A stretch of DNA of 64,000 bases from Candidatus Zhuqueibacterota bacterium. GTDB taxonomy: Bacteria; Zhuqueibacterota; Zhuqueibacteria; Oceanimicrobiales; Oceanimicrobiaceae. Where the stretch lies: NCBI GenBank assembly GCA_029262055.1, contig JAJDAD010000006.1, positions 1 to 64,000 on the forward strand. Direction: 5' to 3'. The first letter of the stretch is position 1; the number at the start of each line of letters is the position of its first letter. Below the pieces are notes generated by a model, which saw only the letters and a program-made list of their open reading frames with translations, searched no databases and had not been told where the DNA came from. Shown piece after piece: positions 1-8,222 of this stretch. A program made the position numbers and the translations under genes.

Positions 1-78
1 CCGTCGCAGGATATCTGCCAGCTCAAGGCCGCCCTTCCTGCGCATCGATTTCACATCATGTAACCTGCAAACACCCAT
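1..78 (-). CDS. Partial ORF at left edge, possibly the N-terminus of an IS91-type transposase
   Basis: An open frame reads leftwards from an ATG at 78-76 off the window edge (26 codons visible), with a purine-rich GAAGAG just before the start. The end of the visible peptide, RKGGLELADILRR, resembles the 'LELADIxRR' opening seen in IS91-family transposases, which are often found beside tyrosine recombinases. That resemblance is from memory and rests on about ten residues, so the assignment is tentative. It is divergent from the recombinase at 280. If it is not a transposase it may be a chance open frame. Confidence 0.3.
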   Translation of the reverse strand, partial: MGVCRLHDVKSMRRKGGLELADILRR

Positions 79-212
79 CTCTTCAAATCCCCTAAGTTAC
101 ATCTTTATATAGACTTGCAACTCGTTGCTTCGTTCAACTAGGATTTCTATAGTTTTCTTCATAAGAACGTAAGATTGAAGAATTATTATTGACTCGCAAC
201 AAAAAGTTGACT
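58..212. other. Intergenic region with clustered GTT/AAC inverted repeats (possible recombination site)
   Basis: The stretch between the left-edge ORF and the recombinase holds several short inverted repeats. ATGTAAC (58-64) pairs with GTTACAT (96-102), GCAAC (117-121) with GTTGC (124-128), and a further GCAAC...GTTGAC pair lies around 196-211. One 7-mer, GTTCAAC near 132, fits the RYYYAAC half-site used by integron integrases. Two TTGACT boxes (189, 207) are 18 bp apart and could be -35 elements or repeats. No full attC or attI could be assembled, so this is only a candidate attachment or regulatory region. Confidence 0.25.
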
Positions 213-279
213 AAATACTAAATAAATCTAACTGTATAAGATCCAAATTACGCGTGATAAACAATTCTGTATAATTCTC

Positions 280-1623
280 ATGCTTCACATTTCCACACAA
301 TTAAAAGACAGTTACTCCCGGTTGTTGACGCAAAGACAGATCCCGCCATATAGTCACAACTACTACCTAAAATGGCTGCGCTTCTATCTTGATTTTTGCA
401 GGAAGTACAAGCATGCTTCCGCAAACCCGGCTGCACTCCCTCTTTTCATAAAGAAGCTGCAAACAAAAAACCAAACACATCGGCAGCAAAATCAGGCTGC
501 TCACGCAATAAAGTTGTATTATGTCATAAATAGTGATGCAGTAAATGCTCAAAAAATAAGCTCCCAAACATCCGCAGATAGCCCCGCGATCCAAAAAGCT
601 GCCGGCGCTCCCAAGCCGAAGCAGGCTTCCTGGCAACGTATTTACACAGATTTGGATGCTGCTATAAAGGTCCGCAACTATTCACCGAAAACTTACAAAA
701 GCTATGCTTCCTGGGTACGAAAATTTCAGGCTTTTACCTCAGCAAAGTCTCCCGAGTTGTTGACCGGTGATGATGTTGCGTCTTTTTTGACAAACCTGGC
801 AACGAAGCATCAGGTTTCTGCTTCCACACAGAATCAAGCGCTTAGTGCTCTGCTCTTTATGTTCCGTCATATTTTGAAACGGGACTTTGGACGTTTGGAG
901 GGTATCGTTTGGGCAAAAAGGAGCCGTTACATTCCGGTTGTCCTGTCTCGTGAAGAAATTGATTCCATTCTTCAACATCTCGTTTATCCGTATGATTTGG
1001 TCATTAAACTCTTATATGGCTGCGGATTGCGGCTTTTCGAGTGTTTGCAACTGCGTGTCAACAATCTCAATTTCGATACCATGATCCTGACCGTGCATGA
1101 TGGTAAAGGACTGAAAGATAGAACTGCACCAATTCCTTCCGTTATTCTGGATGACCTGAAAGAGCAAATTCGCCGGGTGCAGAATCTACATCAAAAAGAT
1201 TTGGCTGCCAGGTACCATGGCACATTCATGTTTGGTGCAATTGAGAAAAAATATGTGAATGCTGCTAAGGAATTCATTTGGCAATGGCTCTTCCCGGCCA
1301 AAGAATTGAGCGTAATTCCTGAAACCGATGAACGAAGACGCTATCATCTGCATCCGACACATGTTCAAAAAGCCTTGCGGAAAGCAGTCTACAAATCAAA
1401 AATTACCAAGCGCGCTACAGCCCACACCTTTCGCCATAGTTTTGCCAGCCACCTTTTGCAAGCTAATTACGATATACGAACCATTCAGCAACTTCTTGGA
1501 CATGGTGATATCAGAACCACCATGATTTACACACATACCGTACCAAGTGAAACCGTTAAAGAAGCAAGGAGTCCCTTGGACTTTACTAAAGAATCTGACA
1601 GAGCCGTGAGCCAGCAATTGTAG
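280..1623 (+). CDS. Integron-type tyrosine recombinase (IntI-like) with extended N-terminus
   Basis: This is a tyrosine site-specific recombinase that breaks and rejoins DNA through a 3'-phosphotyrosine. All six catalytic residues are visible: R251 (GCGLRLFE), K276, H382 and R385 (HTFRH), H408 (LLGHGD) and nucleophile Y417 (MIYTH). Between K276 and H382 it has the extra segment typical of integron integrases and absent from XerC/XerD; FIWQWLFP followed by RRYHLH matches the IntI-specific patch. At 447 aa it is about 110 residues longer than IntI1. The extra N-terminus (about 20-85) looks like a second SAM-like core-binding domain ahead of the normal one (about 125-205). The gene is intact. 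No cassette or attC array was recognised beside it. It could act on a mobile element rather than a true integron. Confidence 0.85.
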   Translation: MLHISTQLKDSYSRLLTQRQIPPYSHNYYLKWLRFYLDFCRKYKHASANPAALPLFIKKLQTKNQTHRQQNQAAHAIKLYYVINSDAVNAQKISSQTSADSPAIQKAAGAPKPKQASWQRIYTDLDAAIKVRNYSPKTYKSYASWVRKFQAFTSAKSPELLTGDDVASFLTNLATKHQVSASTQNQALSALLFMFRHILKRDFGRLEGIVWAKRSRYIPVVLSREEIDSILQHLVYPYDLVIKLLYGCGLRLFECLQLRVNNLNFDTMILTVHDGKGLKDRTAPIPSVILDDLKEQIRRVQNLHQKDLAARYHGTFMFGAIEKKYVNAAKEFIWQWLFPAKELSVIPETDERRRYHLHPTHVQKALRKAVYKSKITKRATAHTFRHSFASHLLQANYDIRTIQQLLGHGDIRTTMIYTHTVPSETVKEARSPLDFTKESDRAVSQQL

Positions 1624-1651
1624 CGTGGGCTCATCTTCTCGAACCCAACCT

Positions 1652-2184
1652 TCACTCCCCAAATGTATTTTCATTGGCAAAATAATTATCGTTGCAACCC
1701 CACTCTTCCGGATAATAACCCAATCTGAGATAACGACGAAAGCTCGACCATCTCCAATCGTAGGACTTGCTGACATAACCATGTTTTACCGGATTGAAAT
1801 GGATATAATCAAAGTGTCTGGCAAAGTCAATGTCATCCCTAATCATGTGTTCCCAATAACGTCGTTGCCAAACCGCGACTTCTTTTTTCTCTTGCCGCGA
1901 TTGATTTCGTGTGCCTTCGCGACCACCGGCTTTTAGATAACGCCGGCTGAACAGCCCTTTGATTAGACGCCATCGTTTGGGGTAATCACAATCGTCTGGT
2001 GGCATTCGCCACATACAATGCATGTGGTCAGGAAGCAAACAAATAGCCTCTACTTTGAACGGGTATTTTTCTTGCGCCTCTTTCCAGGCCTCCCGTAAGA
2101 TGCGTCGCGCAAGGTCTGAGGTTGAGAATTTGTGCCGGTCAAATATAATCCACCGGGTTGTTTTGCACGAACATAATTCGACAT
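1652..2184 (-). pseudogene. REP-associated tyrosine transposase (RAYT, IS200-like Y1 family), frameshifted
   Basis: RAYTs are single-stranded DNA transposases linked to REP palindromes. The frame ending at 1652 carries the family signatures LLPDHMHCMW (the HUH metal-binding histidines), WRLIKGLFSRRY and YIHFNPVKHGYV with WRWSSFRRY near the end. No good start exists in that frame. A family-typical start, MSNYVRAKQPGGLY, begins at the ATG at 2184-2182 in another frame, and the homology resumes after about position 2140 as DRHKFSTSDLARRILREAW. The expected 'FFTVVT' strand between them is missing, suggesting a deletion of roughly 20 bp that also shifted the frame. The gene is therefore probably inactive, although most of the catalytic domain is still open. 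It ends 28 bp from the convergent recombinase. Confidence 0.75.
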
Positions 2185-2664
2185 GCAGCGCCTTTGTTCA
2201 TTTCACGGGATCGTTGGGTTCAAGAAGACGAACCGAACCACCATAGATTACAAAATCGTGTAAGTTAGCGGGACGGGTATGAACATCTTCAGTCACTTGC
2301 GTTCACACCGGGGGTACATCCCTATCACAAAAATTGCCAAACCGGCAATGCTTCATCAAAAGTTGCAGGAGAAACACCGAGTAAATATTAAATCTTTGCG
2401 AATTTAGTAAAAAGACTGTGATGTGTCAAGCAAAAGGTCCTGGCCGGGGAAGGAAAAGCTGCTTAGGCCGAACCGTCTGTTCGTCTTTTCGGTTATTTGT
2501 GCCTTTTCCGAAAGAATTGGGCCGTTGCAGGGGTGCAGGTAGGTTCAACATCTGCAAAATATTTTTGCACCGCATGAGTGGATGTGTTTGACGCGTTGAA
2601 TCGATCCATTCAAGGCGTCAATTGTACTAAAAATACGCTTGTTTTTGAGGTAAAAGAGGTGATT
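2185..2664. other. Non-coding stretch between RAYT relic and HU gene
   Basis: About 480 bp without a convincing gene. The only open frames are short, in unrelated frames and lack homology. It contains one small hairpin (2333-2349, listed separately). No tRNA, attC or insertion-sequence end was recognised. It may be decayed mobile DNA adjoining the RAYT relic. Confidence 0.4.
2328..2349 (-). terminator. Weak rho-independent terminator candidate, minus strand
   Basis: ATTGCC (2333-2338) and GGCAAT (2344-2349) form a 6-bp stem with a 5-nt loop. Read on the minus strand it is followed by TTTTTGTG. It lies beyond the HU terminator and would block read-through into the RAYT relic. The stem is short, so confidence is modest. 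Confidence 0.35.
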
Positions 2665-2707
2665 AAACAAAAAAGGCCTGCGGAATTGTCGTCCTGGTCC
2701 GCAGGCC
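2665..2707 (-). terminator. Rho-independent terminator of the HU-like gene
   Basis: GGCCTGCGGA (2675-2684) is the exact reverse complement of TCCGCAGGCC (2698-2707), a perfect 10-bp GC-rich stem with a 13-nt loop. On the minus strand it is followed directly by a T-rich run (TTTTTTGTTT). It starts 36 bp after the HU stop codon. Confidence 0.85.
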
Positions 2708-2742
2708 GCAGGTTGTTACCGGGGGAAAGGGAAAGAGCCGGG

Positions 2743-3126
2743 CTAGTTGGCCTTTTTGTAGTCGATGTTGTTGAGCGCTTTTTGGATCTCCTTGCCGGGG
2801 CGGAAGCGCAGCTTGTTGCCTTTGATATTGCTTGAAGTCACCTCTTCTGATTTTTCCGAACCTTCGCTCTGTAAGGTCAGGCGAAAATTGCCAAAGTCTC
2901 CCAGCCCCACCACCTTGCCCTCAGAGATATTCTGCGGGATGACCTGCACCAAAGCTTCCAATACCGCCACGGTGTCGATGGTGCTGACCGTGGAAATATT
3001 GGAAATTTGGTTGGATAGGTCGCGAATCCCGACTTTCCCTGTGCTCCTGGCGTTGGTATAGAACTTCCTGGGAGCATCAGGGTCGCCAGGGTTCTTCTTT
3101 CCGACAACGGTATATTCTACCGACAT
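2743..3126 (-). CDS. HU-family DNA-binding protein (HU-related/HIG type)
   Basis: A 127-aa protein of the IHF/HU superfamily, which bend and compact DNA as dimers. The N-terminal 'MSVEYTVVGKKNPGDP' replaces the usual first HU helix and marks the longer HU-related subfamily common in Bacteroidota and relatives. The HU core follows: SNQISNISTVSTIDTVAVLEALVQVI, then VVGLGDFGNFRLTL (the GDFG turn), and a C-terminal strand ending in FRPGKEIQKALNNID. The start is fixed by GGAGGTG seven bases upstream of ATG. The gene is monocistronic by appearance, with its own strong terminator. The DNA targets cannot be told from sequence. Confidence 0.88.
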   Translation of the reverse strand: MSVEYTVVGKKNPGDPDAPRKFYTNARSTGKVGIRDLSNQISNISTVSTIDTVAVLEALVQVIPQNISEGKVVGLGDFGNFRLTLQSEGSEKSEEVTSSNIKGNKLRFRPGKEIQKALNNIDYKKAN

Positions 3127-3284
3127 AACACACCTCCATTGTTAAATGGGTTCACATCATTTGCTGAGGGTGTCGGTTGGCAGGCAGGCTTTCTGTAATC
3201 CGTTACGGCTTTTTAATGGGTAGAATGGAGGGTTCGCAGGCAAGCGGCAATGGAAAGTCCCGCTTGCCTTTCTTGAGCCGAAAG

Positions 3285-5039
3285 TTAGATCCGCGCCTGG
3301 TAAGTGTAAAGCTGGTGATAGCGCCCTTCCTTTGCAATCAAGTCCTCGTGCTTGCCCCGCTCCACGATTTCGCCGGCCTCGATCACCAGGATTTGGTCGG
3401 CTTGCCGGATGGTGCTGAGCCGGTGCGCGATCACGAAGGTCGTCCGTCCTTGCATCAGCTTGGTCAGGCTCTCCTGGATAAACAATTCGCTTTCCGTGTC
3501 AAGGTTTGAGGTGGCTTCGTCCAGGATCAGGATCCCCGGGTCCGCGAGCAAAGCGCGCGCGATCGCCACGCGCTGCCGCTGTCCGCCGGACAGTTTCACG
3601 CCGCGTTCGCCGATCAGCGTGTCGAGGCCGTCATCAAAACGGTCGGTGAACTCCTGAACGTGCGCTGCCGCCACCGCGGCCAGAACTTGTTCTTCAGTGG
3701 CATCCGGCTTGCCGAACAGGATGTTTTCCCGGATGGTACCCTCGTACAAGAAATCATCCTGCAGGACCACCCCCAGGTTTGACCGGTAGGAGTTCAGGGT
3801 GACGGTTGCCAGGTCCTGGCCATCGAGTTTGACCGTGCCAGAACTGGGCTGCAGGAAGGAGGCAGCCAGACCGGCGATGGTGGTCTTGCCTGAGCCGGAA
3901 CTGCCGACCAGGGCGGTGACGCTGCCCGGCGGCGCTTCAAAACTGACATTTTTGAGAACCTCATTGCCTTTTTCGTACGCAAAGGAAACGTCCTGAAACA
4001 CAATATCGCCGGTAATTCCGTCGAGTTTGTTCGTGCGTGCCGGGTCATCGTCCTCTTGCGCCACGTTCAGAATTTCCTCGGTCCGGTCCAATCCGGCAAA
4101 CGCCTCGGTGATTTGACTGCCGATATTGCCCATTTGCACGATAGGGGCGACCAGAAAACCCAGGTAAAGCGTAAAGGCAAAAAAGTCGCCGATGGTCATC
4201 TTGCCCTGTAAAATCATGGATGCCCCCAGTCCCATGATACCGAGGCTGGCCAAACCGAGCAGCAGAGTTGCCGCGCTGGTCACCAGGCTGGTGGTGGTGA
4301 GCGATTTGCGCACATTGTCAAAAATACGCGCCACGCCTTTTTCAAAGACGTTGACTTCCTGCTTTTCCGCATTGAACCCTTTGATGACCCGGATGCCGCC
4401 GAGCGACTCCGTGAGCCGGCCCGTGACCTCAGCGTTGATCTTGCCGCGCTCCCTGAAGATAGGGCGGATGTAGGCGAATGCTTTCAGTGAAATCAGGGCA
4501 AAGGCGACGAGCGGCAGCAGGGTGTAGAGCGTCATGAGCGCGTTGATGTTCAGGAGCAGCACTAGCGAAGCGATAGCGGTTAGAACGCCGCCGAACATCT
4601 GCACCAGGCCAGTGCCGACCAGGTTGCGCACGCCCTCGACATCCGACATAACGCGCGACACCAGCTCCCCGGACTTGGTGTTGTCGAAAAACCGTATCGG
4701 CAAATAGATGATGTGCTTTTGCACCTTGGCCCGCAGCAAAGAAATGAGGTGCTGCGCCTCGACACTAAGCAGTTTGGTCAGAAAGAAGGACGTTGCGGAT
4801 TGCACCAGAATGGCGATTCCGACAACGACCAGGAGAAGTTTAAGCAGCTCGGCATCGCGTTCTTTGATAACTTGGTCCATGAGAATCTTGCTGGAGTAGG
4901 GTAGGATCAACCCTGACGCCCGGTTAAACAGAATCAACACCAGCCCGAGCGACAGCAATTTTCTGCGGGGCCAAATGATATTTTTGAAGGCATAGGTGAC
5001 AGTGCCGAGTGAGGCTTTCTTTTTTGGTTTGTTTCTCAT
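3285..5039 (-). CDS. ABC exporter, fused permease-ATPase (MsbA/LmrA type)
   Basis: A half-transporter of 584 aa that should work as an inner-membrane homodimer exporting lipids, lipid-linked sugars or drugs. The N-terminal half (about 25-310) is a six-helix ABC type 1 transmembrane domain with hydrophobic runs such as LLSLGLVLILFN and LLKLLLVVVGIAILV. The C-terminal half is the nucleotide-binding domain: Walker A GSSGSGKTT with K385, Q-loop VVLQDDFLYEGTIRENI, signature LSGGQRQR at 483, Walker B ILILDEATS, H-loop IAHRLST. The basic N-terminus MRNKPKKK fits a cytoplasmic start. Substrate is unknown; MsbA-like length and architecture do not settle it. It lies downstream of the DUF819 gene across a 190-bp gap containing a long palindrome. 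Confidence 0.93.
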   Translation of the reverse strand: MRNKPKKKASLGTVTYAFKNIIWPRRKLLSLGLVLILFNRASGLILPYSSKILMDQVIKERDAELLKLLLVVVGIAILVQSATSFFLTKLLSVEAQHLISLLRAKVQKHIIYLPIRFFDNTKSGELVSRVMSDVEGVRNLVGTGLVQMFGGVLTAIASLVLLLNINALMTLYTLLPLVAFALISLKAFAYIRPIFRERGKINAEVTGRLTESLGGIRVIKGFNAEKQEVNVFEKGVARIFDNVRKSLTTTSLVTSAATLLLGLASLGIMGLGASMILQGKMTIGDFFAFTLYLGFLVAPIVQMGNIGSQITEAFAGLDRTEEILNVAQEDDDPARTNKLDGITGDIVFQDVSFAYEKGNEVLKNVSFEAPPGSVTALVGSSGSGKTTIAGLAASFLQPSSGTVKLDGQDLATVTLNSYRSNLGVVLQDDFLYEGTIRENILFGKPDATEEQVLAAVAAAHVQEFTDRFDDGLDTLIGERGVKLSGGQRQRVAIARALLADPGILILDEATSNLDTESELFIQESLTKLMQGRTTFVIAHRLSTIRQADQILVIEAGEIVERGKHEDLIAKEGRYHQLYTYQARI

Positions 5040-5125
5040 TTATCTCTCTCTGTTTTTGTACTGACGAATCCTGGCCTAACCTTTGAGCGCAGGATTATTC
5101 ATAAATCGCTGTGTTTAGCCGGGCG

Positions 5126-5177
5126 TGGAGTGCGGTTACTGTGTCACCGCAGGCATTGACACAGTCAATGCACTCCA
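5126..5177. repeat. Long imperfect palindrome (REP-like hairpin)
   Basis: TGGAGTGC (5126-5133) pairs with GCACTCCA (5170-5177), and nested inside ACTGTGTCA (5138-5146) pairs with TGACACAGT (5157-5165), leaving a 10-nt loop and a small internal loop. A competing 8-bp hairpin, GCATTGAC (5153-5160) with GTCAATGC (5164-5171), overlaps it. There is no T-run, so it is not a standard terminator. Size, position between genes and the GTGG just at its base resemble REP elements mobilised by RAYT transposases, a relic of which lies at 1652. Copies elsewhere in the genome would be needed to prove this. Confidence 0.5.
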
Positions 5178-5230
5178 TGTAAACAGGGAATATCAAATGC
5201 AACTTGGGCACCCGTTAGACGGTTGCCGTT

Positions 5231-6376
5231 TCACTTTAGCCAATATCCGAAAGCAACCCCAATAAACGTAGCCACCGCGTAGCCGAGGGTCCCACAAAGA
5301 ATTGCCGGAATGACGAGGCCATCCCAGCGGCGGGCTACGGCCATGGCTGCTGCAGTAGTCGGACCTCCCATATTCGCATTTGAAGCAACCACAATCTCGG
5401 CTAAATCCAGCCGAAAGACCATTCCGGCGAGCAACAGAAACAGCAGATGGGTTGTGAGAATAACCGCCGCAAACACAAACAGTACGGGACCGACCTTGAG
5501 TACCGTCGGGATGTTTGCGCTGGCGCCGATTACCACAAAAAAGATTTGCATGAAAAACGTGCCGATTTGATCGGCGCTGCCTAATTTTCCGAGCTTTTGC
5601 GGCAACGCCGTTGCCAGGACCACTACCATCGCGGTGATGATCAGAATTCCAGTGCCTTTGATTCCGGTTAAATTAGCCAGGGCAAATCCAATTGCACAGA
5701 TGGCCGCGCTCAAGGCCAGGGACGTAGCAAAATTGAGTAAGGTCAATTGCCGCGGTTCCCGTCCGGCAGGAGAGCCGGAACTCATCCCGGCTTGCGCGCC
5801 GTGCTCATGATCGGTCCTGAAGAATCTCTTCAGAAACGTCATGGAAGGCAACGCAAACAGGACCAGGAAGTAAACGGTCATGATCAAATTGTCGGCGGCC
5901 ACCGCAGCGCTGAGAATATCACCGGCCCGAAGCTGTACCGCCTCCGAGGCGGCAACAAAATTCATGGACCCGCCGATGTAGGTTGAACAGAAGATCCCGG
6001 CCAGCTTCCAGCCATCGGGACCCAACGGAACAAGTTTGAACGCTAACCAGGTGCCGAGCACCGTACCGAGGGCTCCCAGGGAGAAAGCCGCCAGCGTGGG
6101 ACCCGCCTCTCGGATAATCCGGCGCAGGTTCGCCTGAAACAACAGCAGAGGAATGGCCAGCGGTACCACGTAAGACCAGACAACATCGTAAGCCGGGGCC
6201 GCCACGGGAATGATTGTCAGGTTGGACAATAGGAAAGCAGCAAGAATGGAGATCACGGCACCGGACAGGCGCGCGCCCCAGCGGGTTTTCTCCGCCCAAA
6301 GACCGAAAGTAGCGATGCTCAACATGATGGCCCAGAGGGCCCAGTGATTATCTGCAGGGATTAACGTGCCGTCCAA
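5231..6376 (-). CDS. DUF819 family integral membrane protein
   Basis: A 381-aa polytopic membrane protein matching the DUF819 (YjcL-like) family by its layout and by segments such as PLAIPLLLFQANLRRI, TYIGGSMNFVAASEAV and SNANMGGPTTAAAMA. About ten hydrophobic helices are visible with glycine- and alanine-rich cores and a mid-protein hydrophilic loop (about 195-215). Members are predicted transporters but no substrate is established. The start is TTG at 6376, supported by GGAG eight bases upstream; it begins right before the first hydrophobic helix. It stands alone between the PQQ protein and the ABC exporter. Confidence 0.85.
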   Translation of the reverse strand: MDGTLIPADNHWALWAIMLSIATFGLWAEKTRWGARLSGAVISILAAFLLSNLTIIPVAAPAYDVVWSYVVPLAIPLLLFQANLRRIIREAGPTLAAFSLGALGTVLGTWLAFKLVPLGPDGWKLAGIFCSTYIGGSMNFVAASEAVQLRAGDILSAAVAADNLIMTVYFLVLFALPSMTFLKRFFRTDHEHGAQAGMSSGSPAGREPRQLTLLNFATSLALSAAICAIGFALANLTGIKGTGILIITAMVVVLATALPQKLGKLGSADQIGTFFMQIFFVVIGASANIPTVLKVGPVLFVFAAVILTTHLLFLLLAGMVFRLDLAEIVVASNANMGGPTTAAAMAVARRWDGLVIPAILCGTLGYAVATFIGVAFGYWLK

Positions 6377-6526
6377 AGTAATGGGCTCCTTATCTCAATG
6401 CCAGACAAACAAGATAGTGATCCCACAGCCAGGTTTCAAGAAAAAGGACTTCGGTTGCGGGAGAGTTATGATTTCAGTCCGAGGTAGCTCTTGCCCTGTC
6501 AGGATTGGCCATGATTCTCGTGCGAC

Positions 6527-7918
6527 TCAGTTCTTCCCAATTTTGTACAGATGCTGAGCGCTGCGCAGATAAATGTCATCCCCCGCTACGGCCGGAGATG
6601 CGTCGAACCGGCCATCGAGCTGATTGGTTGCGACCACATCTAGTTCAGGCCCGTGCTTTAGCACAGTTGTCAGTCCGTCCCGGCTTAGAAAATACAGATG
6701 ACCGTTTGCAGCGACCGGCGAGGCGTACAACACCTTCATCCCCTTCAGCCGAACCGGACCGAATATCGGTTGTCCGGTGGCAGCGTCGAGGCTGGTCAAA
6801 ATACCCTTCATGTGTTTGGTGAAGTAGAGCGTGTTTTGGTAGAGCACAGGCGAGGCAACATAGGGCGTGTCCTGGTCATAACGCCAGGCAATCGCTCCTG
6901 ATTTTTCAAGATCGCCCTGTGCCTGCTCCAGGTTGACTGCCAAAAACGCCGCACCTCGGTAGCCACTGGTTAAGAAAGCAGTTCCACTGGCAGAAATGGG
7001 CGTTGGAATGCAATTAACCGTCAACCCGGGGCCGCTCCAAAGCAATCTGCCCGTTTCAAGTTCATAGGCGCGCGTGTGGTTGGCCCCGGTCGTGATGACC
7101 TGAGGTTTGCCGTCAACTTCGGTCACCAGTGGCGTAAACCATGAACTGCGCTCATCGCGCTCCTGTCGCCAACGTTCCTCGCCTGTCCGTTTGTCCAGAG
7201 CGAGGATGAAGGACTCGCCTTCGTGGTCCCAATTGACAACGATCTTGTCGCCATGAACCGCGGGTGAACTACCTTCACCCCAGCCCCGGCGGGTTTCCAT
7301 ATTCCCCAGGTCTTTCTGCCAGACAAGGTCTCCTTTTGTGTTCAAGACGTAAAGCCCGTGTGAACCGAAGAAGGAAACGATATATTCTCCATCGGTGACC
7401 GGGGAGGCCGAGGCCCAGGTGTTGCTAGGATGAATCCCCTCATGTGGATGCACAGTGTTCAGGACTTTCTGCCAAACTTTGTTGCCATTTTCGCGGTTAA
7501 CGGCAATCAGCGCAAACTGCTGTTTTTTCCTGGAAAGAACATAGCTGTCGCCTTGAAAAATATCCGTGCCGTCGCGTTGCCATTCCTCCAATTTCTGATC
7601 GGTCTCAAGATTTGCCCCTGTCACAGGAATGGCAGTCTGCAAAAGCACCAGATTTTTCCACACAATTGGGGTCGAAGCACCCAACCCTGCTACTGCAATT
7701 TTCCAGGAGATGTTTTCGGTTTCACTCCACTTCACCGGGGGTTGGCCAAACGGCGAAACGCCATCCATATTCGGGCCGCGCCACTGGGGCCAGTTGCGCA
7801 GGCGCTCGCTGTTTTTCTTTTTAGGCTCAGATGGCCTGGCCAACAGGAAGCTAACCTGCGAACCAAAAACCAGGCTAAACAACAGGACCAAAACGGCTAG
7901 CTTGCTTATCTTATGCAT
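6527..7918 (-). CDS. Secreted PQQ-like beta-propeller repeat protein
   Basis: A 463-aa exported protein with a cleavable signal peptide (about 1-28, [19 protein letters not shown]). The rest is made of PQQ/WD-like propeller repeats recognisable by 'W..GP', '[18 protein letters not shown]', 'GNKVWQKVL', '[14 protein letters not shown]', 'GRLLWSGPG' and '[14 protein letters not shown]'. Such proteins resemble the beta-propeller of PQQ dehydrogenases and BamB, but no quinone-ligand set or enzyme domain is evident, so it is most likely a periplasmic scaffold or an uncharacterised quinoprotein-like protein. AAGGAG eight bases ahead of the ATG supports the start. Nearby upstream sequence is a kinase relic, not a co-transcribed gene. 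Confidence 0.82.
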   Translation of the reverse strand: MHKISKLAVLVLLFSLVFGSQVSFLLARPSEPKKKNSERLRNWPQWRGPNMDGVSPFGQPPVKWSETENISWKIAVAGLGASTPIVWKNLVLLQTAIPVTGANLETDQKLEEWQRDGTDIFQGDSYVLSRKKQQFALIAVNRENGNKVWQKVLNTVHPHEGIHPSNTWASASPVTDGEYIVSFFGSHGLYVLNTKGDLVWQKDLGNMETRRGWGEGSSPAVHGDKIVVNWDHEGESFILALDKRTGEERWRQERDERSSWFTPLVTEVDGKPQVITTGANHTRAYELETGRLLWSGPGLTVNCIPTPISASGTAFLTSGYRGAAFLAVNLEQAQGDLEKSGAIAWRYDQDTPYVASPVLYQNTLYFTKHMKGILTSLDAATGQPIFGPVRLKGMKVLYASPVAANGHLYFLSRDGLTTVLKHGPELDVVATNQLDGRFDASPAVAGDDIYLRSAQHLYKIGKN

Positions 7919-7960
7919 CTCGTCTTTCTCCTTGGCGGTAATTCAATATGTTTGCCGTGG

Positions 7961-7988
7961 GTAGAGACGCATAATCATGCGTCTCTAC
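7961..7988. repeat. REP-like short palindrome
   Basis: A perfect 12-bp inverted repeat, GTAGAGACGCAT (7961-7972) and ATGCGTCTCTAC (7977-7988), with a 4-nt loop AATC. It begins with the GTAG tetranucleotide characteristic of REP elements, and GTAGAGACG/CGTCTCTAC palindromes are known as dispersed repeats in several phyla. It sits exactly where homology to a protein kinase stops in the relic at 7995-8102, as if inserted there. Confidence 0.65.
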
Positions 7989-7994
7989 GATTTG

Positions 7995-8102
7995 ATCCAT
8001 GTATTCCATGACGATGAACATCTCATCATCGTTTTCCTCAATGGCGTGAATGCTGGCGATGTTGGCATGGTTCAGCGCCGCCGCTGCCGGCTTGCCGTCC
8101 AA
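7995..8102 (-). pseudogene. Relic of a serine/threonine protein kinase
   Basis: About 36 codons read as [18 protein letters not shown]...MFIVMEYMD, the stretch from the alphaC helix to the hinge of Hanks-type kinases ('AALNHPNI..IHEIEE....FIVMEYVEG'). The ATP-binding glycine loop and lysine upstream, and the catalytic HRD/DFG loops downstream, are absent. The open frame continues as unrelated sequence across the REP-like palindrome and runs into the start of the PQQ gene. This is a fragment, not a functional kinase. The remaining sequence up to 8222 shows nothing recognisable. Confidence 0.65.
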
Positions 8103-8222
8103 TCAAATGCGCGCCGGCAGAACCCCCAACCTTCCACGAGGTCGGGGTGAATAACGGGCGTTTTTTGCATCGGGAAATGACCCCAGCTGACAGACATTCG
8201 GCGATAGCTGCTTGGTTCAACT

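Noticed and set aside
1640-1936. Plus-strand open frame following the recombinase
   Set aside because: It lies opposite the RAYT relic, whose family motifs are clear on the minus strand; the plus frame has no recognisable homology.
2240-2290. GTTAGC-containing sequence as an integron attC site
   Set aside because: GTTAGCG does not fit GTTRRRY and no matching inverse core or paired R''/L'' arms could be found nearby.
2578-2835. 85-aa plus-strand ORF near the HU gene
   Set aside because: It reads through the HU terminator stem and the 3' end of the HU gene in antisense, with no homology or ribosome binding site.
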